A stretch of 64,000 nt of DNA from Nocardia cyriacigeorgica (GTDB taxonomy: Bacteria > Actinomycetota > Actinomycetes > Mycobacteriales > Mycobacteriaceae). The stretch spans positions 336,083-400,082 of the forward strand of contig NZ_VBUT01000008.1 of assembly GCF_005863245.1 (NCBI RefSeq), in the 5' to 3' direction. Every line of letters begins with the position of its first letter. Within the stretch, counting starts at the first letter, position 1. The notes beneath the pieces were generated by a model. The model did not search any database, was not told the DNA's origin, and saw nothing but the letters and a program-made list of their open reading frames with translations. The translations under genes and the position numbers were made by a program. This document shows positions 12,001-17,648 of the stretch, piece by piece.

Positions 12001-14088
12001 GGCGCGCAGCGCGATCCGCACCGGCTGCTCGACGTGATCGACCGTGCGGCGGTGACCACGCTGACGCTGGTGCCGTCGCTGCTGGCCATGCTCGCCGAGG
12101 CTTTGGGTGATCGTCCGCTGCCCGCGTCGTTGCGCAGGCTGCTGGTGATCGGTGAGGCGCTGCCCGCCGCGACGCTGGACCGGGTCGCGGCGAGCACCGA
12201 CGCGCGCATCGACAACCTGTACGGCCCCACCGAAGCAGCGGTGTCGGTGACCAGGTTCCGCACCGAGCGCGGGACCCGGCAACCGATCGTGCCCATCGGC
12301 ACACCCGAATCCGGCAACCAGGTGTACGTCCTGGACGACCGGCTGCACCCGGTACCCGCCGGGGTGAGCGGCGAGCTGTATCTCGGCGGTGCCCAGCTGG
12401 CCCGCGGCTATCAGCATCGCCCTGACCTGACCGCGGAACGTTTCGTCGCGAATCCGTTCGGCGCACCGGGCAGCCGTCTCTACCGCACCGGCGATCTGGC
12501 GCGCTGGAACGCCGACGGCGATCTGGAATACGTGGAGCGCCGCGACTTCCAGGTCAAGGTCGGCGGCTACCGCATCGAGCTCGCCGAGATCGAACACGCA
12601 CTGCGTTCACGGCCCGAGGTCGCCGACGCCATCGTCATCGCGCACCACACCGACAGCGAGAATGCCACCCTGGTCGGCTATTTCACGTCGGCCGAACCGG
12701 TCGCCGAAGCCGCCCTGCGTACCGCGCTGACCGAGCTGCTGCCCAGCTACATGGTTCCGTCCGTGCTGATGCGGCTGCCCGCGCTGCCGCTGACCGCCAA
12801 CGGCAAGGTCGACCGCAACGCCCTGCCGCGCCCGACGGTCGGCAGCCGGGAATACCGCGCGCCGGTCACCGAGCTGGAGCGCACCGTCTGCGCGGTCTTC
12901 GACCATGTGCTCGGCGTGCAACCCGACTCGGCGGAGGCCCTCGTCGCGGACGTGCGCGATTCAGCGTCGACGTCGCTGTCCGCGCCGCCTTCAGAGGCTT
13001 CGTCGCCTGACATCCGAAAGATGGTTCCAGCAACACAATTCGACGCTCCTCTCACCGACCCATCCCGCCGCGAGGATTCAGGCACCGCGTCGGGTGCGAT
13101 CCCTTCGCACACAGCTCCCGGCATCGGCCTGGACGACAACTTCTTCGCACACGGCGGCAACTCCCTGCTGGCGACCCGCCTGGCCGCACAGCTCGGCGAG
13201 ACACTGGGCGAGCAGATCCCGGTGGTCTGGTTGTTCTCCGCACCCACACCGGCCGGGCTCGCCGCCCAGATCGAGAACCGCCGGGCAGGACGCGGACGCA
13301 TCGACACCAGCGCTGCCTTCGACGTACTGCTCCCACTGCGTCCCGGCGGTACGCGCGAACCCTTGTTCTGCGTGCACCCGGTGGGAGGTGTGGCCTGGTC
13401 GTTCGCCGGCCTCGCCGCCCACATCGAACCCGACCGCCCGCTGTACGGTCTGCAATCGCCGGTGCTGAATTCCGAGGAACCGCAAGCGGGTTCGATCGAG
13501 GAATGGGCGCAGCGCTACGTCCGGGAGATCCGCGCCGTGCAGCCGGAAGGCCCGTATCATCTGCTGGGCTGGTCGCTCGGCGGTGTGCTGGCCCACGCCA
13601 TCGCGGTGCTGCTGCAAGACCAGGGCCAGCATGTCGCGACCCTGGCCATGATGGACAGCGCGCTCACCGGCGAGGTCGACGCGGACGCTCCGATCCCGGT
13701 GACGGAACTGCTGGGCGGCCTGCTCGGCGATGACGCCGACCGCGAGATGGACCGCGACGAACTGGCCGGGTACCTGGCCGATCTGCCGGAGCCGTTCGCC
13801 TCCTTCGGCGCCGACCGGATCGCCCGGGTCCTGGACTCCGGCGCCGACTCGCTGCGCCTGATCGCCCGCTACCACCCCCGCCCCTACAAGGGCGAGCTGG
13901 TGTATTTCACCGCCGCCGCCGACGACCCGACCGGCGCCACCGGCGCCGCCACCTGGTCCGACGCCGTCGACGGCACCGTCAACAACCACGCCGTCCAGAC
14001 CACCCACTGGCGCATGACCACCGATGCCGCCCTGGCCCGCATCGGCCACGTCCTCACCAGCCGCTGGACCGACCACGACCGCGCATAA
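1..14088 (+). CDS. Non-ribosomal peptide synthetase, C-terminal part (T-[C-A-T]x4-TE), 5' end outside window
   Basis: The frame is open from base 1, so the protein begins upstream; 4695 residues lie in the window. Residue 13 is the phosphopantetheine Ser of a carrier domain (FFARGGNS). Four C-A-T modules follow. Condensation domains carry HHIAADG at bases 586, 3952, 7126 and 10330. Adenylation domains lie at about residues 530-1090, 1645-2140, 2700-3195 and 3780-4275, each with TSGSTG, YGPTE, YRTGDL and GK(L/V)DR motifs. Carrier Ser residues are 1141, 2194, 3257 and 4388. A thioesterase with GWSLGG (Ser 4525) and a late His (TTHW) ends the protein, so the last module releases the peptide. No epimerase or methylase domain is visible. 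Reading GrsA pocket positions by eye gives DVWHFSLVDK for the first A domain (a serine code); the other three (DVWDFILVSK, DALFTGTIIK, DLWTLILVSK) I cannot assign. The first A domain and the last two carrier domains hold low-complexity insertions. The product is unknown. Confidence 0.97.
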   Translation, partial: GADDDFFARGGNSLLAMRLVARANAALGSALTVREVFEAPTVAGLAARVTTDAAPRPGLVAGPRPDRIPLSLAQTRMWLLNRIDPESAVYNIPITIRLTGALNVPALENALRDVVGRHESLRTIFPADADGPTQVVLDSVPDDELTLRPVDVPEADLTDSVLAAVSGGFDLRTRVPVRATLLRVAPDDHVLAVVVHHIAADGVSTAPLARDLMTAYTARTAGAEPGWSPLPIQYADFTLWQHAALGSADDPDSALAAQIAHWRAELDGLAPVLELPADRPRPAVASGRGAAVEFTIGAELAARITELATSQGVSAFMVLHAAYAALLGRLAGADDIAIGTPVAGRAEQALDELVGMFVNTLVLRTRVDADRSFADLLAEVRETDVRAFAHADLPFERLVDELDPVRSQAHSPIVQTLLTFEHYESTVLRLPGLEVAAYPIDNRVAQFDLALELSEQAEADATVLRGVLRYATDLFDRSTAQSMAARFVRLLGTAVAAPDLPVGEIDLLDDAERRALEHWNATAHAVDPTATLVSLFEAQVARTPDAIAVGFDSGLSPQHTSLTYAEFAGRVHRLARWLVDQGVGAESVVALGMRRSLDLVTAMYAVVAAGAAYLPLDPDHPAERTEYVLATARPVLVLTSGLDLDAGVTRQVRLDRLDLSGYPAHPLTPADRIGMLTSGTTAYLIFTSGSTGRPKGVAVPHHAIVNRLVWMQEQYALTAADTVVQKTPATFDVSVWEFFWPLQVGARLILARPDGHRDPVYLDRLIRDEHVTVAHFVPSMLDVLLEAWSGATRERFDDRVAPGATLSGTDNAVEAAFAPSHAARSDSNGTETPGSRRRSAGATADDIADASDNGRPALPTDQPLRLLFASGEALPAAVAQRARELTGAAVHNLYGPTEAAVDVTFHEVTDDDQTTVPIGRPVFNTALLVLDSRLRRVPPGVSGELYLSGAQLASGYVARPDLTAERFVANPFGAPGERMYRTGDLVRQRADGEVEYLGRTDFQVKLRGLRIELGEIESALTALDAVRRAVVVVRSDARLGDQLVAYLVAADEVDTEALRSELAAELPAYMVPTAFVVLDEFPLNSSGKLDRRALPAPEFTAAPFRAPAAGLEQTIAALIGELLGVDRVGADDDFFALGGNSLVATRLAARLGAELDAEVPVRLLFEAPTVSALATRVAGLRGTGAKAALTRRERPDTVPLSLAQQRMWFLNRFDPQETVGNIPVAIRLTGSLDTAALAAAIADVVGRHETLRTVYPDIGGVGSQRVLDPAQVPPLVTLDAQSIAEFVGTPFDVTTEVPVRIGLARLDTDDHILVLVVHHIAADGFSMAPLARDIATAYAARSAGHAPGWPELPVQYADYALWQRETLGAEDDPASPAAAQLAFWQQTLRGLPAQLDLPTDRPRPAVASHAGATVTVGLNPELGDRIAALAARTGSTPFMVVHTAFAVLLARLSGTADIAIGAPVAGRGDAALDDLVGMFVNTVVLRTEVDAAAGFAELLGLVRERDLAAFAHAELPFERLVEVLDPPRSQARHPLFQVALFFQNLEPVRLELDGLTLSEYDPGHDTIRFDLQLTVTGDELRFGYATDLFDNDTVIGFGTRLLRLLNAAAADPDLPVGDIDLFGAGERDRVLTEWNDSAHTAYIPELLLDEFEAQAVATPEDPALVYVPDDGSPAITLTYGELDSRANRLARHLIGLGVGPESLVALSIRRSVDLVIAMYAVIKAGGAYVPIDPDHPAQRIAHILDTAQPAALLTTERDRIDVGYQGPTVCVDTVELDLSDEPITAAERTGALLPKHPAYVIFTSGSTGKPKGVTVSHAAIVNQLNWMQAQYRLDGDDVYLQKTATTFDVSLWGYFLPLRVGATVVLATPDGHRDPGYLAEVIGAYGVTVTDFVPSMLSVFAAHVESAGLTGALRSLRTVFVIGEALPAETVRAFGAVSTAGLHNLYGPTEAAVSITYREVTGEVERTVMPIGKPEWNSRVYVLDSRLRPTLPGVAGELYLAGTQLARGYHGRPAITADRFIANPFGAPGERMYRTGDLVRWEHTADGAELVYLGRTDFQVKFRGQRIELGEIEAVLAAAPGVAQAAARVTDEHLVGYVTTLPGATVHTDELVRLAAAALPSYMLPSTVMVLDSFPLNASGKLDRAALPDPVFDRVAYRAPETAAERLVAEAFADVLGVERVGVDDGFFDLGGNSLSATRVLARLGERLGRRVPVRLLFEAPTVHGLAARLGEAGEQAIDLVAGPRPERIPLAPVQRGMWFLNRLEPTSAAHNIPVAVRIRGELDTAALVAAFDDVIARHEALRTVYPVDAAGTGHQVVLPVESAGIALRVDTSPGAVQDRITEFIAAGFDVTTEVPVRAVLLREHDTSHVLVAVVHHIAADGYSMNPLLRDLLAAYLARVLGSTPLWPQLRAQYADYALWQHATVASVAEEQLTYWTQTLRDLPEELALPMDRPRPAVASKRGASIRARIGGEVGARVQELAARHQATPFMVLHAALAALLARLSGSTDIAIGTPVAGRGAAALDDLVGMFVNTLVLRTRPELALTFAELLDHTRDTDVAAFAHASVPFDQVVDALGVERTQSRHPLFTVALNYLNTGSGTFSVPGLELTPVPFDEPVARFDLQFTVAAEPDDDGHLGIELDYATDLFDRSTAAGLLRRYARLLGVLTADPEQPIGAAELLAPLERAHLLARRGAAPVPPCTLAQLIAAAVVADPDAVAVVDGDRELTYRAMDEQSSRLARLLIGSGIGAEDVVAVAIARSSASMLAVWAVAKTGAAFLPVDPTYPAERITHMLADSGAALGLTTQAARAALPGDVDWLEIDAPATATRMWQTSAAPIAATELVRRVRVTNPAWMIYTSGSTGVPKGVVATHAGIAGVAVAQRDRYELTPAARVLHVASPSFDASMLELLLALAAGATLVIAPAGVYGGSELTALIRDQRVSHAFLTPAVLQTLDPAELDCLVRLTVGGESFGPDVVRRWAGGERRFHNTYGPTETTIITTISAPMRPGDPFDMGTPIHGMSAVVLDARMQPVPVGVTGELYLRGPGLARGYHARAALTAQRFIADPYGPAGGRLYRTGDLVRWTASGAIQYVGRSDQQVKVRGLRIELGEIDAVLAAHPSVEYAVTVGHTDSAGMVSLVSYVVAAPGWTIRTDDLTAHAAKSLTAYMVPSAIMVLDELPLTPVGKLDRKALPEPEFRAAEFRSPITDIERTVAAVVAGVLGLAPTDPGPSIEDDARSEGREPVGLDDDFFALGGNSLTATQLAARLGSALGVSVGVRTVFENPTVAALAAALDDARGNTEPARPVLARRTGDGPIPLSLAQQRMWFLNRLDRQSTAYNIPLAVRLSGDLDVAALNAAITDVVARHEVLRTVYPQRQDGPVQVVLPIEQAGTPVLAPIAVTADDLAAVVANFVGDGFDVTDTVPIRARLLALGPDEHVLVVVVHHIAADGSSLAPLARDVMLAYAARKRGAAPDWAPLPVQYADYSRWQRELLGSEDDPGSLIARQLAYWTEALAGLPAQLTLPADRPRPAVVSTQGRHLDFTIDAGLHARLAELGRDAGATLFMVTHAAFAVLLARLSGTTDIAVGTPVAGRGEAALDEVVGMFVNTLVLRAQVEPAAGFTELLDRVRAADVAAFAHAEVPFERLVEVLNPERSTARHPLFQVGFSFHNQVEADFALDGLTVTAADFDSEVAQFDLHLVVTDRYHADGTPAGMAASLTYATALFDESTVAGFAGRLHRLLTAICASPHTPVGDLPLLDPAESERVLRVWNAADHAFAPALLTSAFEAQTARTPGAIALLTADTALTYADFGARINRLARVLIGRGVGPETLVALAMPRSIDLLIAMYAVVTAGGAYVPLDPAHPLDRTAAVLAAASPELVLTSARAPMPLPEVQATVLDIWSVDVAATAAGPVRAHERRAPLLPSNTAYVIFTSGSTGTPKGVAVPHAAVAHQLDWMQAEYGLGVGDAVLQSTSAAFDLSIWELWWATRTGARIVLAPQGAQRDPHRLLDVIDRAAVTTLTLVPSLLAMLAEALGDRPLPASLRRLLVIGEALPAATLDRVAASTDARIDNLYGPTEAAVSVTRFRTERGTRQPIVPIGTPESGNQVYVLDDRLHPVPAGVSGELYLGGAQLARGYQHRPDLTAERFVANPFGAPGSRLYRTGDLARWNADGDLEYVERRDFQVKVGGYRIELAEIEHALRSRPEVADAIVIAHHTDSENATLVGYFTSAEPVAEAALRTALTELLPSYMVPSVLMRLPALPLTANGKVDRNALPRPTVGSREYRAPVTELERTVCAVFDHVLGVQPDSAEALVADVRDSASTSLSAPPSEASSPDIRKMVPATQFDAPLTDPSRREDSGTASGAIPSHTAPGIGLDDNFFAHGGNSLLATRLAAQLGETLGEQIPVVWLFSAPTPAGLAAQIENRRAGRGRIDTSAAFDVLLPLRPGGTREPLFCVHPVGGVAWSFAGLAAHIEPDRPLYGLQSPVLNSEEPQAGSIEEWAQRYVREIRAVQPEGPYHLLGWSLGGVLAHAIAVLLQDQGQHVATLAMMDSALTGEVDADAPIPVTELLGGLLGDDADREMDRDELAGYLADLPEPFASFGADRIARVLDSGADSLRLIARYHPRPYKGELVYFTAAADDPTGATGAATWSDAVDGTVNNHAVQTTHWRMTTDAALARIGHVLTSRWTDHDRA

Positions 14089-14116
14089 CCCTGCCGCACG
14101 ATAGAAAGGCCCCACT

Positions 14117-14335
14117 GTGACCAACCCGTTCGACGACGACAACGCCCAGTTCTACGTCCTCATCAACGCCGAGGGCGAACACTCCATGTGGCCGACCTTC
14201 GCCACCGTCCCCGGCGGCTGGACCATCGCCCACGGCCCCACCACCCGCAAGGCCTGCCTCGACTACGTCGAAGCCCACTGGCTCGATATGCGCCCGAAGT
14301 CGTTGGTCCGGGCCATGGCATCGGAAGCGAACTGA
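14117..14335 (+). CDS. MbtH-like NRPS accessory protein
   Basis: A 72-residue protein with the family signature: NAEGEHSMWP near the N-terminus, GGW in the middle and a CLDYVEAHWLDMRPKSL block at the C-terminus. MbtH-like proteins bind adenylation domains of NRPSs and support their folding or activity in the cytoplasm. The GTG start at 14117 is chosen because GAAAGG lies 7 bases upstream and the family begins with a short MTNPFDD-like stretch. It lies 28 bases after the NRPS stop on the same strand, so it is almost certainly co-transcribed and serves that synthetase. Confidence 0.96.
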   Translation: MTNPFDDDNAQFYVLINAEGEHSMWPTFATVPGGWTIAHGPTTRKACLDYVEAHWLDMRPKSLVRAMASEAN

Positions 14336-14388
14336 GAAAATCGCACGGAATCCAGCTCATTCGCCGCTTACTCGCGCGACGATGAGGT

Positions 14389-16617
14389 ATGGCTACACGC
14401 GCGCCCAGCTCCACCGATTCCAGCAAGCGATCCGGCGACGGCACCCGGACCGGGCTCCGCACGTGTCCGCTGTGTGAGGCCGTGTGCGGGCTCGAGCTGA
14501 CCCTCGACCGCGACGACCGGGTGCTCTCGGTCCGCGGTGACCGGCAGGACCCGTTCAGCCAGGGTTTCGTCTGCCCGAAGGGCGCCAGCCTCGGCACCCT
14601 CGACGGCGATCCCGACCGGCTGACCGAGCCGATGGTTCGTGACCGTGCCACCGGGACCTGGCGCGCCACCTCCTGGGACGACGCGTTCGACCTCATCGCC
14701 GAGCGGTTCCCGGCGGTGACGGCCGAGTACGGCAAGCAGGCCGCCGCGCTGTATCTGGGCAACCCGAACGCGCACAGCGTGGCAGGTGCGCTCTACGTCC
14801 CGGCATTGATCCGCGGGCTCGGCACCAAGAATCTGTATTCGGCCAGTACCGCCGATCAGATGCCCAAGCAGGTGGCCTGCGGTCTGATGTTCGGCGATCC
14901 GCTCGCCATCCCGGTGCCCGATCTCGATCGCACCGATTATCTGCTGATGCTCGGTGCGAACCCGATGGAATCCAACGGTTCGCTGTGCACCGCACCGGAT
15001 TTTCCCGGCCGGTTGAAGGCGCTGCGGGCCCGCGGCGGGCGGCTGGTCGTGGTGGATCCGCGCCGCACCCGCACCGCCGAGCTGGCCGACGAGCATCTGT
15101 TCGTCCGGCCGGGCAGCGACGCGTATCTGCTGTTCGGCATCGTGCACACGTTGTTCGCCGAGAACCTCGTCGATCTCCGGACCGACGTGCACGGCCTCGA
15201 CGAGGTGCGCGCCGCGGCCGCCGATTTCGCACCCGAGGTGGTCGCGGGCCGCACCGGTGTGCCTGCCGACACCGTGGTCCGGCTGGCCCGGGAACTCGCC
15301 GAGGCGCCGACCGCCGCGGTGTATGCCCGGATCGGCACCTGCACTGCCGAGTTCGGCACGGTGACCCAATGGCTCGTCGACGTGATCAATACCCTCACCG
15401 GAAACCTGGACGCACCGGGCGGGGTCATGTTCGCCTCGGCCGCCGCGCTCGGCATCGTACGAACCAAACCATTCCGACTGGGCCGCTGGACCAGCCGGGT
15501 CCGGCAACTGCCCGAGGCCATGGGCGAATTCCCGGTCGCCACCCTGGCCGACGAGATCACCATCCCCGGTGACGGGCAGGTGCGCGCGTTGGTCACGGTG
15601 GCCGGAAATCCGGTGCTGTCCGCGCCTAATGGCGCCCGGTTGGATTCGGCGTTCGCCGGACTCGACTTCATGGTGAGCGTGGACTGCTATCTGAACGAGA
15701 CCACCCGTCATGCCGATGTGATCTTGCCGCCGCCGCCTCCGTTGCGATCGCCGCATTACGATTTCGCGCTGCTGCAATTCGCGGTCCGCAATTACGCCCG
15801 GTACTCGCGGCCGCTGGTGCCGCTGGGTGATCGACCGTCCGAGGCGGCCGTTATCGCCCGGTTGGCGGCGGCGGTGACCGGCGGCGATCACCGCGGCGCC
15901 GACGGGCGCGACGCGGTCTCCGCTTTCGACGAATTCGTCATCGCCGGCACCCTCCACAAGGCCGGTCTCGCCGACCGCAGGGCCGAGCTGTCCGGCGCGA
16001 ATACCACCGAGCAGCGCATCGACATGATGGTGCGCCTCGGCCCCTATGGCGCCTGGAACGGCGGCACTCTCAGCCTGACGACGTTGCTGGACAATCCGCA
16101 CGGCGTCGATCTCGGGCCGCTGCGGCCGCGGCTGCCGGAGGTGCTGCGCACCGAATCCCGTCGCGTCGAACTCGCCCCGCCGCAGCTGCTCACCGACGTC
16201 GACCGGCTGCGCGCCGGATTGGCCGCGACAGCACCGGAGATGGTGTTGATCGGCCGCCGTCACCTGCGCTCCAACAACAGCTGGATGCACAATGTGCCGC
16301 GCCTGGTGAGCGGGACGAACCGCTGCACGCTGCATATCCATCCCGACGACGTCGCCCGTCTCGGCCTCGGCGATCACGCGGTGGTGAAATCGGCCGCCGG
16401 TGAGCTCACCGTGGATCTGGAACCGACCGAGGCGATCATGCCCGGTGTGGTGAGTCTGCCGCACGGTTGGGGCCACACCGTGGGCGGTCAGCGGGTGGCG
16501 CGTGAGCACGCCGGTGTGAACACCAATGTGCTCACCGATGACACGGTGATCGACATTCCCTCCGGTAACGCGGTGTTCAACGGTGTGCCGGTGTCGGTGA
16601 GCCCGGCCCAGCAGTAG
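14389..16617 (+). CDS. Molybdopterin oxidoreductase, single-subunit, with N-terminal 4Fe-4S site
   Basis: A 742-residue protein of the DMSO reductase/formate dehydrogenase superfamily. Residues about 25-60 hold a CPLCEAVC motif plus a later CPKG, the four cysteines of a 4Fe-4S cluster. The body contains LGANPMESNGSL and VVVDPRRTRTAELAD, typical of molybdopterin-guanine dinucleotide binding, and the C-terminal domain (LIGRRHLRSNNSWMHNVPRL) is the molybdopterin-dinucleotide fold. There is no twin-arginine signal, so the enzyme is probably cytoplasmic. The substrate cannot be told; this branch is often annotated only as a formate dehydrogenase or BisC-like protein. The GAGG before ATG 14389 is unusually close (1 base), so the start is less certain than the frame. 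No partner subunit or cofactor gene lies nearby. Confidence 0.93.
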   Translation: MATRAPSSTDSSKRSGDGTRTGLRTCPLCEAVCGLELTLDRDDRVLSVRGDRQDPFSQGFVCPKGASLGTLDGDPDRLTEPMVRDRATGTWRATSWDDAFDLIAERFPAVTAEYGKQAAALYLGNPNAHSVAGALYVPALIRGLGTKNLYSASTADQMPKQVACGLMFGDPLAIPVPDLDRTDYLLMLGANPMESNGSLCTAPDFPGRLKALRARGGRLVVVDPRRTRTAELADEHLFVRPGSDAYLLFGIVHTLFAENLVDLRTDVHGLDEVRAAAADFAPEVVAGRTGVPADTVVRLARELAEAPTAAVYARIGTCTAEFGTVTQWLVDVINTLTGNLDAPGGVMFASAAALGIVRTKPFRLGRWTSRVRQLPEAMGEFPVATLADEITIPGDGQVRALVTVAGNPVLSAPNGARLDSAFAGLDFMVSVDCYLNETTRHADVILPPPPPLRSPHYDFALLQFAVRNYARYSRPLVPLGDRPSEAAVIARLAAAVTGGDHRGADGRDAVSAFDEFVIAGTLHKAGLADRRAELSGANTTEQRIDMMVRLGPYGAWNGGTLSLTTLLDNPHGVDLGPLRPRLPEVLRTESRRVELAPPQLLTDVDRLRAGLAATAPEMVLIGRRHLRSNNSWMHNVPRLVSGTNRCTLHIHPDDVARLGLGDHAVVKSAAGELTVDLEPTEAIMPGVVSLPHGWGHTVGGQRVAREHAGVNTNVLTDDTVIDIPSGNAVFNGVPVSVSPAQQ

Positions 16618-16623
16618 GCGATA

Positions 16624-16697
16624 GTGCCGGGAACGGTTTCGGTAACGTCCCGATGATCACACTTCTTCGGTGGCCGATATCGAAACCGTTCCGGCAC
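16624..16697. repeat. Imperfect inverted repeat downstream of the molybdoenzyme gene
   Basis: Bases 16624-16641 (GTGCCGGGAACGGTTTCG) are the reverse complement of 16681-16697 with a single one-base bulge. The loop is 39 bases. It starts 7 bases after the molybdoenzyme stop. It could be a terminator with a long loop, a regulatory site for the next gene, or a relic of transposon ends; there is no T-run. Confidence 0.6.
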
Positions 16698-16895
16698 AAC
16701 GATTAACGTTCGTCCTGTCGCACCGATCGAAGTAGCGCCCGGCGCCAGCGGAATTCCACGCGTACTGCAAGAGATTGTCTTGATTGGCATGGAATCGGGT
16801 ATATCCGTTATGTTTCGCACGGCACTGGCTGTGCTGTCACCTGTGTTCGATACCCGGGTGACATGACCATGATCTGGATAGCAGGAGCGGCGACA

Positions 16896-17555
16896 ATGGC
16901 CAAGAGATTCACCGATGCGGAAAAAGCCAGGGCAGTCAAGAAGGTGGAAAAGCTCCGCGCCGAGGGCAAGTCGTTGAACGCGGCGTGCGAAGAAGTGGTG
17001 CAGAAGGCGGGCTGGCCGTCGGTGGGCGCCCTCACCAACTGGGTGAAGGCGGCGGCCGCATCGGCGAACGGCGCGGCGGTCGAGGAACCCGCCGCCGAGG
17101 CCGAAGCCCCGGCTCCCCGCAAGCGCGTGGTGAAGAAGGCGCCGAAGTCGCGCGCCGCCACCGCTCGCAAGCGCGCCGCGTCGACCAACGGCTCGTCCGC
17201 GCCGAAGAAGGCCGCGGCGAAGAAGGCCGTCCCGGTGACCGCCGCGACGCTGGTCGCCGAGCCGGAGCCCGCCCCCGTCGTCGAGGAGCTGTCCTCGGTG
17301 ACCGAGGCGCCCGCGCCCGAATCGGTCCCCGCGCCGGAGCAGGCACCGGAGCCGCAGCAGCGGGCCGCCGAGCTCGTCGCCGTGAGCGCCCCGGCCGCGA
17401 CGTCGACCGTCACACCGGTCGCCGACCCGGAATTCGGCCACCGCAGCGCCGATGACCTGGCCAACGAGGTCCGCCGCCTGCGCATCGCGCTCGAGGAACT
17501 GCACGGCGAGAACCGTGCCCTCAAGGACCTCGTCGGGATCTACGTTCGCCGGTGA
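16896..17555 (+). CDS. Transposase OrfA-like HTH protein with long Ala/Lys/Pro-rich middle and C-terminal coiled coil
   Basis: The 219-residue reading starts at ATG 16896, preceded by AGGAG at 8 bases; an upstream in-frame ATG at 16863 lacks such a site. Residues 3-50 (KRFTDAEKARAV, then GWPSVGALTNWVK) resemble the helix-turn-helix of IS3-type OrfA proteins. Residues about 60-110 are basic and Ala-rich (VVKKAPKSRAATARKR, APKKAAAKKA), like histone H1-type tails. Residues about 110-180 are acidic, Pro/Ala-rich and probably disordered. The last 35 residues (EVRRLRIALEELHGENRALK) form a leucine-zipper-like coil, as at the end of OrfA. No OrfB partner or terminal repeats are seen, so this looks like a domesticated DNA-binding protein rather than a live element. 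The function is unknown. Confidence 0.8.
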   Translation: MAKRFTDAEKARAVKKVEKLRAEGKSLNAACEEVVQKAGWPSVGALTNWVKAAAASANGAAVEEPAAEAEAPAPRKRVVKKAPKSRAATARKRAASTNGSSAPKKAAAKKAVPVTAATLVAEPEPAPVVEELSSVTEAPAPESVPAPEQAPEPQQRAAELVAVSAPAATSTVTPVADPEFGHRSADDLANEVRRLRIALEELHGENRALKDLVGIYVRR

Positions 17556-17606
17556 GCAAGCAGCTACCCCGGACGACATCGGTCCGGGGCAGCTCGATCA
17601 TCCGCG

Positions 17607-17636
17607 TCCGGCGGCGCCGCACCACGCGCCGCCGGA
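17607..17636. terminator. GC-rich hairpin between convergent genes
   Basis: Bases 17607-17617 (TCCGGCGGCGC) pair perfectly with 17626-17636 around an 8-base loop. The hairpin lies in the 93-base gap between two genes that end toward each other (stops at 17555 and 17649), so it probably ends transcription from one or both sides, although no T-run follows. Confidence 0.65.
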
Positions 17637-17648
17637 TCGGCGTAGATC

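Noticed and set aside
190..12830. Repeated DNA between NRPS modules as separate repeats or mobile elements
   Set aside because: The similarity comes from homologous C, A and T domains and needs no further explanation.
16896..17555. An active insertion sequence
   Set aside because: Only an OrfA-like frame is present; no DDE transposase, target duplication or paired terminal repeats were found around it.
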